From: an uncultured Coriobacteriaceae bacterium
Lineage (GTDB): Bacteria; Actinomycetota; Coriobacteriia; Coriobacteriales; Atopobiaceae
Assembly (NCBI GenBank): GCA_902803315.1
Contig: CADCPM010000056.1
Span: 62,001-126,000 of the forward strand
DNA: 64,000 nt
Direction: 5' to 3'
Below are positions 16,907 through 24,892 of the stretch, in pieces (position 1 is the stretch's first letter; every line of letters begins with the position of its first letter). Under the pieces are notes generated by a model that saw only the letters and a list, made by a program, of their open reading frames with translations, had not been told where the DNA came from and made no database searches. The position numbers and the translations under genes were made by a program.

Positions 16907-17440
16907 ATGGAAGGGGGAAGCGTGGAGAAGTCCTACTTGAACTGGAGACAAGACGACGCATTTCTCAATGGCGCGCAAGCCTGGCCAGCCGCGCTCTTTC
17001 CCCGTGCCACCTACCACTACTTTAGGGACTGCGGCTGCGTGGTGTGCTCCCTTGCGGTGATGCTTAGGCACTGCGGTGCGGAAACGGAGTCGGACGAGGG
17101 GCTGTTCAACCCCTGGGTGCTCAACCAGCGGCTCATCGACTGCGGCGCGTTTGACTCCGCGGCCGACCTGAATCTCGATTGCGTTGGGCGCTTGTATGCG
17201 CTGGAGTACGTGGGAAAGCTGCCCTGCACGGCGGATGCGCTGGCCGAGGTTGCGGCAAGCGGCGCTCCGTGCCTCGTTACTGTGCCAGGGCAAAACGCGG
17301 AGTGGCACTTTACAACATTGCTGCGCATGCTGGAGGGCGATGCAGAGCTGTACGACCCAAACGTTGGGAAGGCGTGGCTCAGCTCGTACGATGGGCCGAG
17401 CGAGATTCGCGTGTTTCGACTGGTGGAAGGGATGGGATAG
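16907..17440 (+). CDS. C39-like papain-fold cysteine peptidase, cytoplasmic
   Basis: The 177-aa protein has no signal peptide. DCGCVVCSLAVML carries the likely nucleophile Cys44, EWHFTTLL the His134, and ELYDPNVG the Asp149, the order of the peptidase C39-like (PF13529-type) family; FNPWVLNQRLIDCG is the family's characteristic middle block. The start is ATG 16907; a GTG at 16922 behind AGGGGGA is a possible alternative. It sits three bp after the flippase gene and three bp before murE. It could cut a peptide or amide bond in a wall precursor, or process a peptide, but the substrate is unknown. Confidence 0.72.
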   Translation: MEGGSVEKSYLNWRQDDAFLNGAQAWPAALFPRATYHYFRDCGCVVCSLAVMLRHCGAETESDEGLFNPWVLNQRLIDCGAFDSAADLNLDCVGRLYALEYVGKLPCTADALAEVAASGAPCLVTVPGQNAEWHFTTLLRMLEGDAELYDPNVGKAWLSSYDGPSEIRVFRLVEGMG

Positions 17441-17443
17441 CGC

Positions 17444-18907
17444 ATGAAACTTGGTGAGGTGCTGCGTGACGTGGCTTTTTCCTATGCGCGAGGGGCGTCC
17501 GACGACCTTGAGGTGGCGGACGTGGCGTACGACTCGCGCCGCGTCGGGCCGGGAGCGCTCTTCGTCTGCGTGCCGGGCGCGGCGTTCGACGGTCACGACT
17601 TCGCGGCGTCGGCGGTGCAGGGGGGAGCGGCTGCCCTTGTCGTCGAGCGCGAGCTCGACCTTGCGGTGCCGCAGGCGATCGTCGCTGACGCGCGCGACGT
17701 CCTTGCACAGGCGTCTGCGAACTTCTTTGGAAACGCCTCGCAGCACATGCAGGTTGTGGGCGTAACGGGGACCGCTGGAAAGACGACCATAACCATGCTC
17801 GTGGAGCACATGCTGCGTGCGGCGGGCATGGAGTGCGGGATCATTGGCACCATTGGCAATCGCATGGGGGAGCGCGTGTTTTCTCACCGCTACACCACGC
17901 CGGAGTCCCGCGACCTGCAGGAGATACTGGGCACCATGGAAGGCATGGGCGCGCAGGCGGTGGCCATGGAGGTTTCCAGCCATGCGCTCCTTACGCATCG
18001 CTGCGCCCATACGCGCTTTGCCGTTGCCGCGTTTACCAACCTGTCGCGTGAGCACATGGACCTGCACAGCAACATGGAGGACTACTTTGCCACCAAGGTG
18101 CGCCTGTTCTTTGAGGAGGACGTTGCGTCGCGCGTCGTGTGCACGTCCACGGAGTGGGGCGTGCGGCTTGCGCAGATGCTTCGAGAGGCGCAGCGGGACT
18201 TCGTGGAGGTGTCGTGCGACCATGAGGCGGACGTCTGCGTGAGGAAGATCCTGCCTCGCGGCTTGGCGGGAAGCCTGATCTTCGCCAAGGTCTTCGAACA
18301 AGAGCTGCGCTTTGAGCTGCCGCTGCCGAGCCGCTTCAACGCCGAGAACGCGCTCGTGGCGCTTGCCGCCGTGTGCAGGCTTGGCCTCGATCCCGCTCGC
18401 GCCGCGGCCTCGCTGGCGTCCTTTTCCGGCGTGCCGGGGCGGATGGAGCGCATCGATACCGGCGGCAGGGGCTTCTCGGTTGTGGTGGACTTTGCCCACA
18501 CGCCAGAAGAACTTGTCTACGCGCTTCACGCTGCCAGGGAGGGAGCCGCGGGCAGGGTGGCCGTCGTCTTTGGCTGCGGCGGAGACCGCGACAAGGGCAA
18601 GCGTCCGATGATGGGCGAGGCGGCAGCTCAGGCCGACTACGTGGTGGTGACGAACGACAATCCCCGCACCGAGGATCCCGCCGCCATTGCGGAGCAGACT
18701 GTCGCGGGCATGGGTGACGACGCCGAGCGGGCGCATGTGCGGCTCAACCGGCGTGAGGCCATTCGGGACGCCTTGGCGTGGGCGCGACCTGGCGACGTGG
18801 TGCTCATTGCCGGAAAGGGTCACGAGACGACGCAGACCACCGGTACCGAAACCGCCCACTTCGACGACCGCGAAGTCGTACGCGAAGAACTCGATGCGCT
18901 ACCCTAA
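17444..18907 (+). CDS. murE: UDP-MurNAc-tripeptide synthetase MurE
   Basis: The 487-aa ligase adds the third residue to UDP-MurNAc-L-Ala-D-Glu in the cytoplasm. VTGTAGKTT (about 108-116) is the ATP loop, YTTPES the substrate loop, the Mur central domain continues through SREHMDLH, and TNDNPRTEDP (about residue 405) has the DNPR signature of enzymes that add meso-diaminopimelate. AGKGHETTQ closes the C-terminal domain. It is the last gene of the operon, three bp after the C39-like gene. Its final codons and stop (CTACCCTAA) lie inside a GGGGAC(A/G)GTCCCC-family half element. Whether this is the only murE in the genome cannot be told from this window. Confidence 0.93.
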   Translation: MKLGEVLRDVAFSYARGASDDLEVADVAYDSRRVGPGALFVCVPGAAFDGHDFAASAVQGGAAALVVERELDLAVPQAIVADARDVLAQASANFFGNASQHMQVVGVTGTAGKTTITMLVEHMLRAAGMECGIIGTIGNRMGERVFSHRYTTPESRDLQEILGTMEGMGAQAVAMEVSSHALLTHRCAHTRFAVAAFTNLSREHMDLHSNMEDYFATKVRLFFEEDVASRVVCTSTEWGVRLAQMLREAQRDFVEVSCDHEADVCVRKILPRGLAGSLIFAKVFEQELRFELPLPSRFNAENALVALAAVCRLGLDPARAAASLASFSGVPGRMERIDTGGRGFSVVVDFAHTPEELVYALHAAREGAAGRVAVVFGCGGDRDKGKRPMMGEAAAQADYVVVTNDNPRTEDPAAIAEQTVAGMGDDAERAHVRLNRREAIRDALAWARPGDVVLIAGKGHETTQTTGTETAHFDDREVVREELDALP

Positions 18908-18933
18908 CTTGGGGACTGTCCCTTAGCTAGGGG
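18901..18933. repeat. Half element of the GGGGAC(A/G)GTCCCC family
   Basis: ACCCTAACTTGGGGACTGTC followed by CCTTAGCTAGGGG fills the whole gap between the convergent murE and peptidoglycan-binding genes. It supplies the TAA of murE, and its right end abuts the TAG of the minus-strand gene. Confidence 0.8.
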
Positions 18934-19848
18934 CTAGGCGTTGAAGGCGGTGCAGATGGCGTCGAGCAGCATGACCGCGTAGGTTTGGGCGTCACTCACC
19001 GTAAAGGTCCCGTTGTCGTTCGCGCCGCCGGGCGACAGCTCTATGCGCACCACGGGAACGTCTTCCATGGAGCTCTCGCACGCGGTCTTAATGCGCATGG
19101 GCAGCGTGTTGGGATCGTCCACCACCACGTTGGGCACGCTCTCTCCGTCTTTGAGCGGCGTGGTTGCCAGCACGAGTACCGCACGGTCGCCGGGACGACG
19201 GTGCTGCGGCGACTCGACGATGTCCAGGCCGCTCTTGTCGTTGGTGGCCGAGGCAAGGTTCCACACGCGGCCTGCCACGTTGCGCGAGATGGGATCTTCG
19301 GCGGTAATGGAGATGCTCACGTTTTCCAGCACGTTGGCGGCACGCGCGAAGCCCATCGACCCCAGCGGATGCGGACCCGACGCGGGCTTGCCTGCCCACA
19401 CGTGGTGCAGGCGCTCGATGGCGTCAAAGGTAACGGGGAACGCCATGCCGTCGGGAAGCTCGCCGATGCTCTCTTGGAACTGCTTTACCGCGGCCTCGGT
19501 GTGGGGCCCATAGAAGCCGTCCACCTCACCTGCCGAGAAGCCCAAGATGTTCAGACAGTGCTGCAACTGTCGCACGTCGGCGCCGTGGAAGTTGGGGAGT
19601 CGCAAGTAGAGCGTGCGGTCGCCCATCTTGTACGACTCGTCCACCAAGGTCACCCAGGTTTCGGAGTCCACGTCCTGACCAAGGGAGAGACCCTGGTCCA
19701 GGCGAAAGTGCGTCACCGCGGTTGCCGTGGATATGCCAAACTCCTGGCGCTCGCGCTCCGTCTCGTCTATGGAGTAGCCAATGGAGCAGAGCCGCTCCTG
19801 TATGTCTTCCACCGCTGCGCCGGTCATTCCTTGTGTGATGGGTTCCAT
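18934..19848 (-). CDS. Peptidoglycan-binding protein with two PG_binding_1 domains
   Basis: The 304-aa protein begins with two peptidoglycan-binding type-1 repeats: GMTGAAVEDIQERLCSIGY (about residues 7-70) and GADVRQLQHCLNILGF...DGFYGPHTEAAVKQFQ (about 87-145). The remaining 150 residues (VLENVSISITAEDPISRNVAGRVWNLAS... AVLVLATTPL) have the layout of an amidase_3 domain but lack a clear set of zinc ligands. This resembles the actinobacterial CwlM arrangement, where a degenerate amidase regulates wall synthesis from the cytoplasm; no signal peptide is present here either. It lies 55 bp after the polyprenyl synthase gene in the same direction. Confidence 0.75.
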   Translation of the reverse strand: MEPITQGMTGAAVEDIQERLCSIGYSIDETERERQEFGISTATAVTHFRLDQGLSLGQDVDSETWVTLVDESYKMGDRTLYLRLPNFHGADVRQLQHCLNILGFSAGEVDGFYGPHTEAAVKQFQESIGELPDGMAFPVTFDAIERLHHVWAGKPASGPHPLGSMGFARAANVLENVSISITAEDPISRNVAGRVWNLASATNDKSGLDIVESPQHRRPGDRAVLVLATTPLKDGESVPNVVVDDPNTLPMRIKTACESSMEDVPVVRIELSPGGANDNGTFTVSDAQTYAVMLLDAICTAFNA

Positions 19849-19903
19849 CGTTTGTCCTTATCGTAGTCGCAGGAAGCGTCGTTCCTGTTTTTGCTTCCTG
19901 TTG

Positions 19904-20944
19904 CTATGCGTTTCGCTCTATGAAGAAGTCCGCCATCGAGAAAAGCACCTCGCGAGCGTCTTCGGTAATCGGGGTGGCTCGGAGTCCCTCCTTGGCGCGC
20001 TGCGTGAGCTCGCGAGCGTAGGCGCGGGCATGGTCGAGCGCGCCTGCCTCGTCTGCCAGCTCGACGGCGCGGTCCATCTGGTTCCTTTCGGTCGTGCCGG
20101 TGGAAAGAATCGCGATGAGCTCCTCTTTCTTGGGCTTGTCCAAGTGCTCGAGCGCCCACATCATAACGAGCGTGCGCTTACCCTCGGTTATGTCGGACCT
20201 GTAGTCCTTGCCTTGGGCCTCTGCGTCGCCCACGAGGTTGAGCAGGTCGTCCTGAATCTGGAAGGCCAAGCCCGCTTGCAGGCCAAAGTCCCTGAGTCCC
20301 TCTATCGCCGATTCGCTGCCCCTGCCGCAAATGGCCCCGAGCACCAAGGGGGTCGCGGCCGAGTAGTGGGCGGTCTTGCGCTGCGCCATGGCAAGGTAGT
20401 CGGACGTAAGGACGTCCCAGCGTTGGTCGCGCGCCCAGCCCAGGTCCAGGGCCTGCCCCTCTAGGGTTTGGTTTTCCATGGCGACGAGCTCTTTAAGAAG
20501 GGCGACGCACGTTTGCGGCTCCAGGGAGTCGTCGTTTAGCACGCAGCTCGTAACCGCCACGAGTGCCGCGTCGCCGGCGTTTATGGCAAGACCGGTGCCC
20601 TGCGAAATGTGCAGGCAGGGAACGCCGCGGCGCATGGTGCTCTTGTCGGCTATGTCGTCGTGAATGAGCGCGACGGCCTGGAAGAGCTCCACGGCGGCGG
20701 CCACGCCAGAGGCCACGGAGGGATCCGCGCCCACCGCCTCCGCGCCGAGCAGGCACAGGACGGGACGCACGCGTTTGCCTCCTGCGCTCACGAAGTCCGC
20801 GAGCGGGTCGTACAGATACCGCTTGAGGTCGCCGACCTGCTCGGTTTTGCCAAGCGGAAGGGGTGCGTGGGCCAGGACGCACTCTTCCACGGCTCGCTTG
20901 TGGCTTGCGAGGTATGTGACGAAGGAATTGCCGTCCGAACTCAC
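19904..20944 (-). CDS. Polyprenyl diphosphate synthase
   Basis: The 346-aa protein is a trans-isoprenyl diphosphate synthase, making the lipid carrier chain or a quinone side chain. GGKRVRPVL binds substrate, LIHDDIADKSTMRRG is the first Asp-rich motif, and FQIQDDLLNLVGD the second (DDxxN). A GTG start at 20944 is preceded by GAGGGG, two bp after the galE stop, so the two genes are co-translated. Chain length cannot be read reliably from sequence alone. The context (galE, peptidoglycan-binding protein) favours undecaprenyl or envelope-related use. Confidence 0.88.
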   Translation of the reverse strand: MSSDGNSFVTYLASHKRAVEECVLAHAPLPLGKTEQVGDLKRYLYDPLADFVSAGGKRVRPVLCLLGAEAVGADPSVASGVAAAVELFQAVALIHDDIADKSTMRRGVPCLHISQGTGLAINAGDAALVAVTSCVLNDDSLEPQTCVALLKELVAMENQTLEGQALDLGWARDQRWDVLTSDYLAMAQRKTAHYSAATPLVLGAICGRGSESAIEGLRDFGLQAGLAFQIQDDLLNLVGDAEAQGKDYRSDITEGKRTLVMMWALEHLDKPKKEELIAILSTGTTERNQMDRAVELADEAGALDHARAYARELTQRAKEGLRATPITEDAREVLFSMADFFIERNA

Positions 20945-20946
20945 GG

Positions 20947-22002
20947 TTACCCCTCGTAACCGTTGGGGTTATTGGACTGCCAGTTCCAGCTGTCGCGGCA
21001 CATCTCGGCGATGCCGTATTGTGCCTCCCAGCCCAGCACCTCGCGGGCCTTGGTGCAGTCCGCGTAGTTGGCGGTAACGTCGCCGGCGCGCCGGGGCTCG
21101 ATCACGTAGGGGAGCTCGCGCCCGCAGGCCGCCGAGAACGCCTTGATGATCTCCAGTACGGAGGTGCCGGTGCCCGTGCCCAGGTTGAACACCTCGCAGC
21201 CGGTCTTGTTTGCCATCCAGGCGAGCGCGGCTGCATGGCCCTCGGCGAGGTCCATTACGTGGATGTAGTCGCGTACGCCCGTGCCGTCGGGGGTGTTGTA
21301 GTCGTCGCCAAACACGTGCACGGCGTCGCGACGGCCCACCGCAACCTGGGCCACATAGGGGAGCAGGTTGTTGGGGATGCCCTTGGGGTCCTCGCCCATG
21401 AGGCCCGAGGCGTGCGCGCCGATGGGGTTGAAGTAGCGCAGCAGCACGACGTTCCACTCCGGATCGGCCACGACGAGGCTTGCGAGAATCTCCTCGATCA
21501 TCCACTTGGTCCAGCCGTAGGGGTTGGTCGCGGGCTTCTTTGGGCTTTCCTCCGTGAGGGGCAGCGCGTCGGGATCGCCGTAGACGGTTGCCGAGCTGCT
21601 GAACACGATGGACTTGCATCCGTGGTTGCGCATGACGTCCACGAGCGCGAGCGTGTTGCCGATGTTGTTGGAGTAGTACTCGATGGGCTTCTCCACGCTT
21701 TCGCCTACGGCCTTGTAGCCGGCAAAGTGGATTACGGCGTCTATTTGGAACTCGTCGAACACGGCGTCGAGCGCGTCCTTGTCTGCTACGTCGGCGCGCA
21801 CGAAGGTAAGGCGCTGCGCCGCGTCGTCGCCTACTATTTGGTCGATACGATCCAAGACCTTCTCGCTCGAGTTGGAAAGGTCGTCCACGATAACGACCTC
21901 GTAGCCGCGTTCCAGCAACACGACCACGGTGTGGCTGCCAATAAAGCCGCAGCCGCCGGTTACGAGCACGCAGGTGTCTTGTACGCTTTCTGTTTTGGCC
22001 AT
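20947..22002 (-). CDS. galE: UDP-glucose 4-epimerase GalE
   Basis: The 351-aa short-chain epimerase interconverts UDP-glucose and UDP-galactose (or the N-acetyl forms). LVTGGCGFIGSHTVV is the NAD fold, FSSSATVYGDP holds the catalytic Ser/Thr, NPYGWTKWMIEE the YxxxK pair. I start at the ATG at 22002 (MAKTESVQD) because AAAGAGG lies six bases upstream; a longer frame to 22110 has no such support. First gene of the galE, polyprenyl synthase, PG-binding gene set. Confidence 0.92.
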   Translation of the reverse strand: MAKTESVQDTCVLVTGGCGFIGSHTVVVLLERGYEVVIVDDLSNSSEKVLDRIDQIVGDDAAQRLTFVRADVADKDALDAVFDEFQIDAVIHFAGYKAVGESVEKPIEYYSNNIGNTLALVDVMRNHGCKSIVFSSSATVYGDPDALPLTEESPKKPATNPYGWTKWMIEEILASLVVADPEWNVVLLRYFNPIGAHASGLMGEDPKGIPNNLLPYVAQVAVGRRDAVHVFGDDYNTPDGTGVRDYIHVMDLAEGHAAALAWMANKTGCEVFNLGTGTGTSVLEIIKAFSAACGRELPYVIEPRRAGDVTANYADCTKAREVLGWEAQYGIAEMCRDSWNWQSNNPNGYEG

Positions 22003-22434
22003 GAAAACCTCTTTGAATAGTCTTGTTACCTCTCGCACTAGTATACGTCTTGGGAGCGCGGGTCGTGCGTTGGTTTGGCGTGCGAACAAAACATCCAGCG
22101 ACATTGGCAAGCGCGTTTCGTGCGTCTTGCATGAGGTGCTGCGCCTGGCTCCTTGGCGGGCGATATCGCGAGGCGCGGCTACCGCCCACCTGCCGTTTAC
22201 CGAAAGGCCGTAAAATGCATATTGCGCACTATTTGCGCGACGCGAAGGCGGTGTTTTGGCAGGTGAAGACGTATTTAGCTAGTAGCTGAGAGTTTTCGAC
22301 ATTTATTTGTGTTTGTTTGGGCCCCAAGACTGAATATAACGGTCAATGCGTATGCAACGTCTGCGTGCTTGCGCGAGGCCAAGCCTGTTTGATTGATTAC
22401 CGTTGGTGACTCCGCTACAAGAAAGGGGAGTGCT
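22003..22434. other. 430-bp divergent intergenic region
   Basis: This gap separates galE (leftward) from the nuclease-like orphan (rightward). I see no protein, RNA gene or member of the repeat families that fill other gaps. The only distinct site is the GAAAGGGGAG ribosome binding site at 22421-22430. Confidence 0.5.
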
Positions 22435-23472
22435 ATGAGGGCGTACATAGGCTATTCCACTGCTGTTCAGTATTGGCTGAAGAATGGGATGGACGAGACG
22501 AATCGCGCGAATGTGGTGAGCTTTCGGTCGCTAAACGATGCGGCGTACACGCTGCAGGAGCTGACCTCGCTTGATCTTCAGCTGCACGGGCTCGAGGCTT
22601 CGATGGCGCGCGGCTGGCCTGATTCGAGGCGCAAGCGCGGAAAGACAAAAAGGGAGGTGCCTCAGGGAGAGGCGATTCACGTTCTTGTTCCCAAGGGCGC
22701 GGACAGCAATCGCATCGAAGGCTTTGATCGGCACGTATGGTCAACGCACATACCCGAAAACAGCTTTTGCGAGATTGCGTCGGATACGTACGTGAGTACA
22801 CCAGAGTTCGCGTTCTTGCAGATGGCGGGCGCCCTAACGTTTGCGCAAACAGTACTTGTGGGCTATTGGCTCTGTGCATCATACAAGCTGCCGGAGGGTG
22901 GCGGAGTTCCTCTAGAAGTCGAACCGCCGACCTCCGTTGAGCGACTGCAGACGTTCTTGCTCGGAGCGGAAGGTTGCTATGGGGCGAAGAAGGCGCGTCG
23001 GGCTCTTAGGTGGGTGATTGATGGAGCGCGCTCGCCAATGGAGGTTGCGACCTCCATGGTAATGTCGCTGCCGACGAAGTATGGCGGGTATGGGTTGGAA
23101 AAGCCTTGCATTAACTACAAGGTTGAAACGACTGATTGGGATTCCTGCACCTTGGACCGGCCCGATCGCACGTACTTTGAGATTGACCTGTATTGGCCAA
23201 AGAAGAAGGTGGGCGTAGAGTACGATGGGTTTCCGCACTTGGACCCAGCAAGAATCCGCAAAGACAAGCGTAGGCTGAACTGCTTGCTGGTTAATGATAT
23301 TAAGGTTCTGGTAGTCATGTATGACCAAATGGTGGATGATGACGTGCGCGACACGCTTATGCATCAGCTGTCAAAGATGCTTGGCGCAAAGCAAAGGGAC
23401 GTGTCGGACGCGGAAAAAGATGCTCGCGAGGCGCTTAAGGGGCTGCTCTTCCTAAACGAGTTCTCGCTGTAG
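22435..23472 (+). CDS. Orphan protein with Vsr/DUF559-like nuclease end
   Basis: The 345-aa product starts MRAYIGYSTAVQYWLKNG and is a paralogue of the protein at 10425-11408. The C-terminal region reads EIDLYWPKKKVGVEYDGFPH, then RIRKDKRRLNCLLVNDIKVLVV, the usual layout of a Vsr/DUF559 PD-(D/E)XK domain with acidic residues and the helix of basic residues present, so this copy looks more intact than the other. The N-terminal 220 residues match nothing I recognise. No signal peptide or membrane segment. It stands alone, followed directly by the eight-copy repeat cluster. Confidence 0.65.
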   Translation: MRAYIGYSTAVQYWLKNGMDETNRANVVSFRSLNDAAYTLQELTSLDLQLHGLEASMARGWPDSRRKRGKTKREVPQGEAIHVLVPKGADSNRIEGFDRHVWSTHIPENSFCEIASDTYVSTPEFAFLQMAGALTFAQTVLVGYWLCASYKLPEGGGVPLEVEPPTSVERLQTFLLGAEGCYGAKKARRALRWVIDGARSPMEVATSMVMSLPTKYGGYGLEKPCINYKVETTDWDSCTLDRPDRTYFEIDLYWPKKKVGVEYDGFPHLDPARIRKDKRRLNCLLVNDIKVLVVMYDQMVDDDVRDTLMHQLSKMLGAKQRDVSDAEKDAREALKGLLFLNEFSL

Positions 23473-23480
23473 CACGAAAA

Positions 23481-23777
23481 CCCGAATAAACGGCGGAAAG
23501 GGTGGTTGATTCGATCCAAAATGCCGCTTGTTCGGTTTTGGTTTTCGCGAAAACCGAACAAGCGGCATTTTTGGATTTGCATATTGCGTAAAACGCCGTT
23601 TGTTCGGTTGCGAGGGCCTCTGGGACCTCGGCGGGGAGAGCCAAAAACCGAACAAATGGTAAAACCGAAGCAAAAGATCCCTCCAAACGCCGTTTGTTCG
23701 GATTCCGGCTAGACCAAAACCGAACAAACGACATTTCGCAGCGATTTTTTAGCGAGTAACGCCGTTTGTTCGGGTTT
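23481..23777. repeat. Eight alternating copies of a GCCGTTTGTTCGGTTT repeat
   Basis: Copies of about 17-20 nt lie at 23481, 23521, 23550, 23591, 23643, 23685, 23714 and 23758 and strictly alternate in orientation (-,+,-,+,-,+,-,+). The second and third form a near-perfect hairpin of about 20-bp arms around GTTTTCGCGAAAAC. Spacers differ in length (about 10-40 bp) and sequence. This is the layout of a bacterial interspersed mosaic element, not a CRISPR. Confidence 0.9.
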
Positions 23778-23892
23778 GAGCGAGCTGCCGACCCAAATAC
23801 CGTCCCTTTCCAAGGCCCCAAGGATTGTTGTCCCGTGCGTTGCGTATGGTAGGGCCCGTCCCAAACGCAGCAACGGAACAAAAGGAGCAAAA

Positions 23893-23991
23893 ATGAAGCG
23901 TATCGTGGTCGTGCTGGCTTGTGTTGTAGGACTCTTTATTGGGGTATTGCTCGTGCCCTATGTCTCGGCGCTCGAGGCGTTGCATAAGTAG
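23893..23991 (+). CDS. 32-aa single-pass membrane peptide
   Basis: AAAGGAG at 23881-23887 stands five bases before an ATG. The product is MKRIVVVLACVVGLFIGVLL followed by VPYVSALEALHK and a stop. It is one hydrophobic helix with a basic start and a short polar tail, like small membrane proteins that regulate transporters, or like a type I toxin. No antisense RNA partner can be identified. It may be a real short gene; routine callers would miss it. Confidence 0.5.
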   Translation: MKRIVVVLACVVGLFIGVLLVPYVSALEALHK

Positions 23992-24056
23992 AGCCAGGGT
24001 CCGGCGCCTCCGCCCCGCGCCGAGGGACCCCGCGCCAAGAGCCCAAAAACTCATCC

Positions 24057-24091
24057 AAGTAATATGCATAAGTAATATTAAGTCTTATACT
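24057..24091 (+). promoter_or_regulatory. treR promoter with putative TreR operator
   Basis: AAGTAATAT occurs at 24057-24065 and 24070-24078, a direct repeat with 13-bp period, followed by a -10-like TATACT at 24086-24091. The same two half-sites with the same spacing lie in the treP promoter. Binding here would overlap the -35/-10 region and give autorepression. Confidence 0.6.
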
Positions 24092-24132
24092 CTCCATAGG
24101 TCAGAATTTTCCATTCAGACGCATGGAGAGAT

Positions 24133-24852
24133 ATGCGAGCCATTTATTACAATATTTACGAGGACCTTCGCGACAAGATTCTTGAGGGTCAGTACCAATA
24201 CCAAACGTTCTTGCCTTCCGAGAGCAAACTCACGAACACCTATGCCTGTTCGCACAATACAGTGCGCAAGGCGCTTTCGGTGCTCATGCTCCACGGATTC
24301 GTGCAGCCCATACGCGGCAAAGGCGTGCTGGTGATCTATCGACCCGACCGACGTGCCAACTTTGTGCTGGGCGATATCGAAACCTTTAAGGAGGCCGCTG
24401 CGCGCAACGGACTCGAGGCGCAAACCAAGGTGCTCAAGTTCGAGCGAGTGGTTGCGGACAAGGCACTGGCAGGCACCACGGGGTTCACGCCAGGCGATAC
24501 CCTCTTGCGCCTGGAAAGGGTGCGCATGTTTGACGGGAAGGCGCTCATCCGCGACATAAACTACTTCCTGGATAGCCTGCTGCCGGGGCTCACGCCACGC
24601 ATCGCCGAGAACTCGATATACGCCTACGCGGAAGACGTCCTTGGCATGCGCATCGTAACGAGCAACCGTACCGTCACGATGGACTACGCAACCGCCGAGG
24701 ATCGCGCGTGCATGGACCTCTTGGACTTCGACATGCTTGCGGTGGTTACCAACCACACGTTCAACGCGCAAGGCGCCATGTTCGAATCCACGCAGTCGCG
24801 GCATCGCCCGGACTACTTCACTTTCCACAACACCGCCGTCCGCGGATACTAA
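24133..24852 (+). CDS. treR: GntR-family regulator TreR (trehalose repressor)
   Basis: The 239-aa protein has a GntR winged helix (IYEDLRDKILEGQYQYQTFLP, then ACSHNTVRKALSVLMLHGFV, about residues 8-70) and a UTRA effector domain (about 85-235). The subfamily matches TreR of low-GC bacteria, which senses trehalose-6-phosphate. It runs toward, and is convergent with, treC; treP and treC lie on the other strand. The site shared by its own promoter and that of treP is its probable operator. Confidence 0.83.
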   Translation: MRAIYYNIYEDLRDKILEGQYQYQTFLPSESKLTNTYACSHNTVRKALSVLMLHGFVQPIRGKGVLVIYRPDRRANFVLGDIETFKEAAARNGLEAQTKVLKFERVVADKALAGTTGFTPGDTLLRLERVRMFDGKALIRDINYFLDSLLPGLTPRIAENSIYAYAEDVLGMRIVTSNRTVTMDYATAEDRACMDLLDFDMLAVVTNHTFNAQGAMFESTQSRHRPDYFTFHNTAVRGY

Positions 24853-24885
24853 GTGGCGCACCTATACCTGGTATAAGTGCGCCAC
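24853..24885. terminator. Bidirectional hairpin between treR and treC
   Basis: GTGGCGCAC (24853-24861) and GTGCGCCAC (24877-24885) pair, extended by TATAC/GTATA. It fills the 40 bp between the convergent stops. There is no long T tract, so it is a probable but not canonical terminator. Confidence 0.55.
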
Positions 24886-24892
24886 CCGCAAG

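Noticed and set aside
16508-18859. 783-codon reading frame on the minus strand
   Set aside because: It spans three convincing plus-strand genes, is Arg/His-rich shadow sequence, and has no recognisable domain.
23481-23777. Possible CRISPR array
   Set aside because: Repeats alternate in orientation, vary in sequence and have unequal spacers; no cas genes are present.
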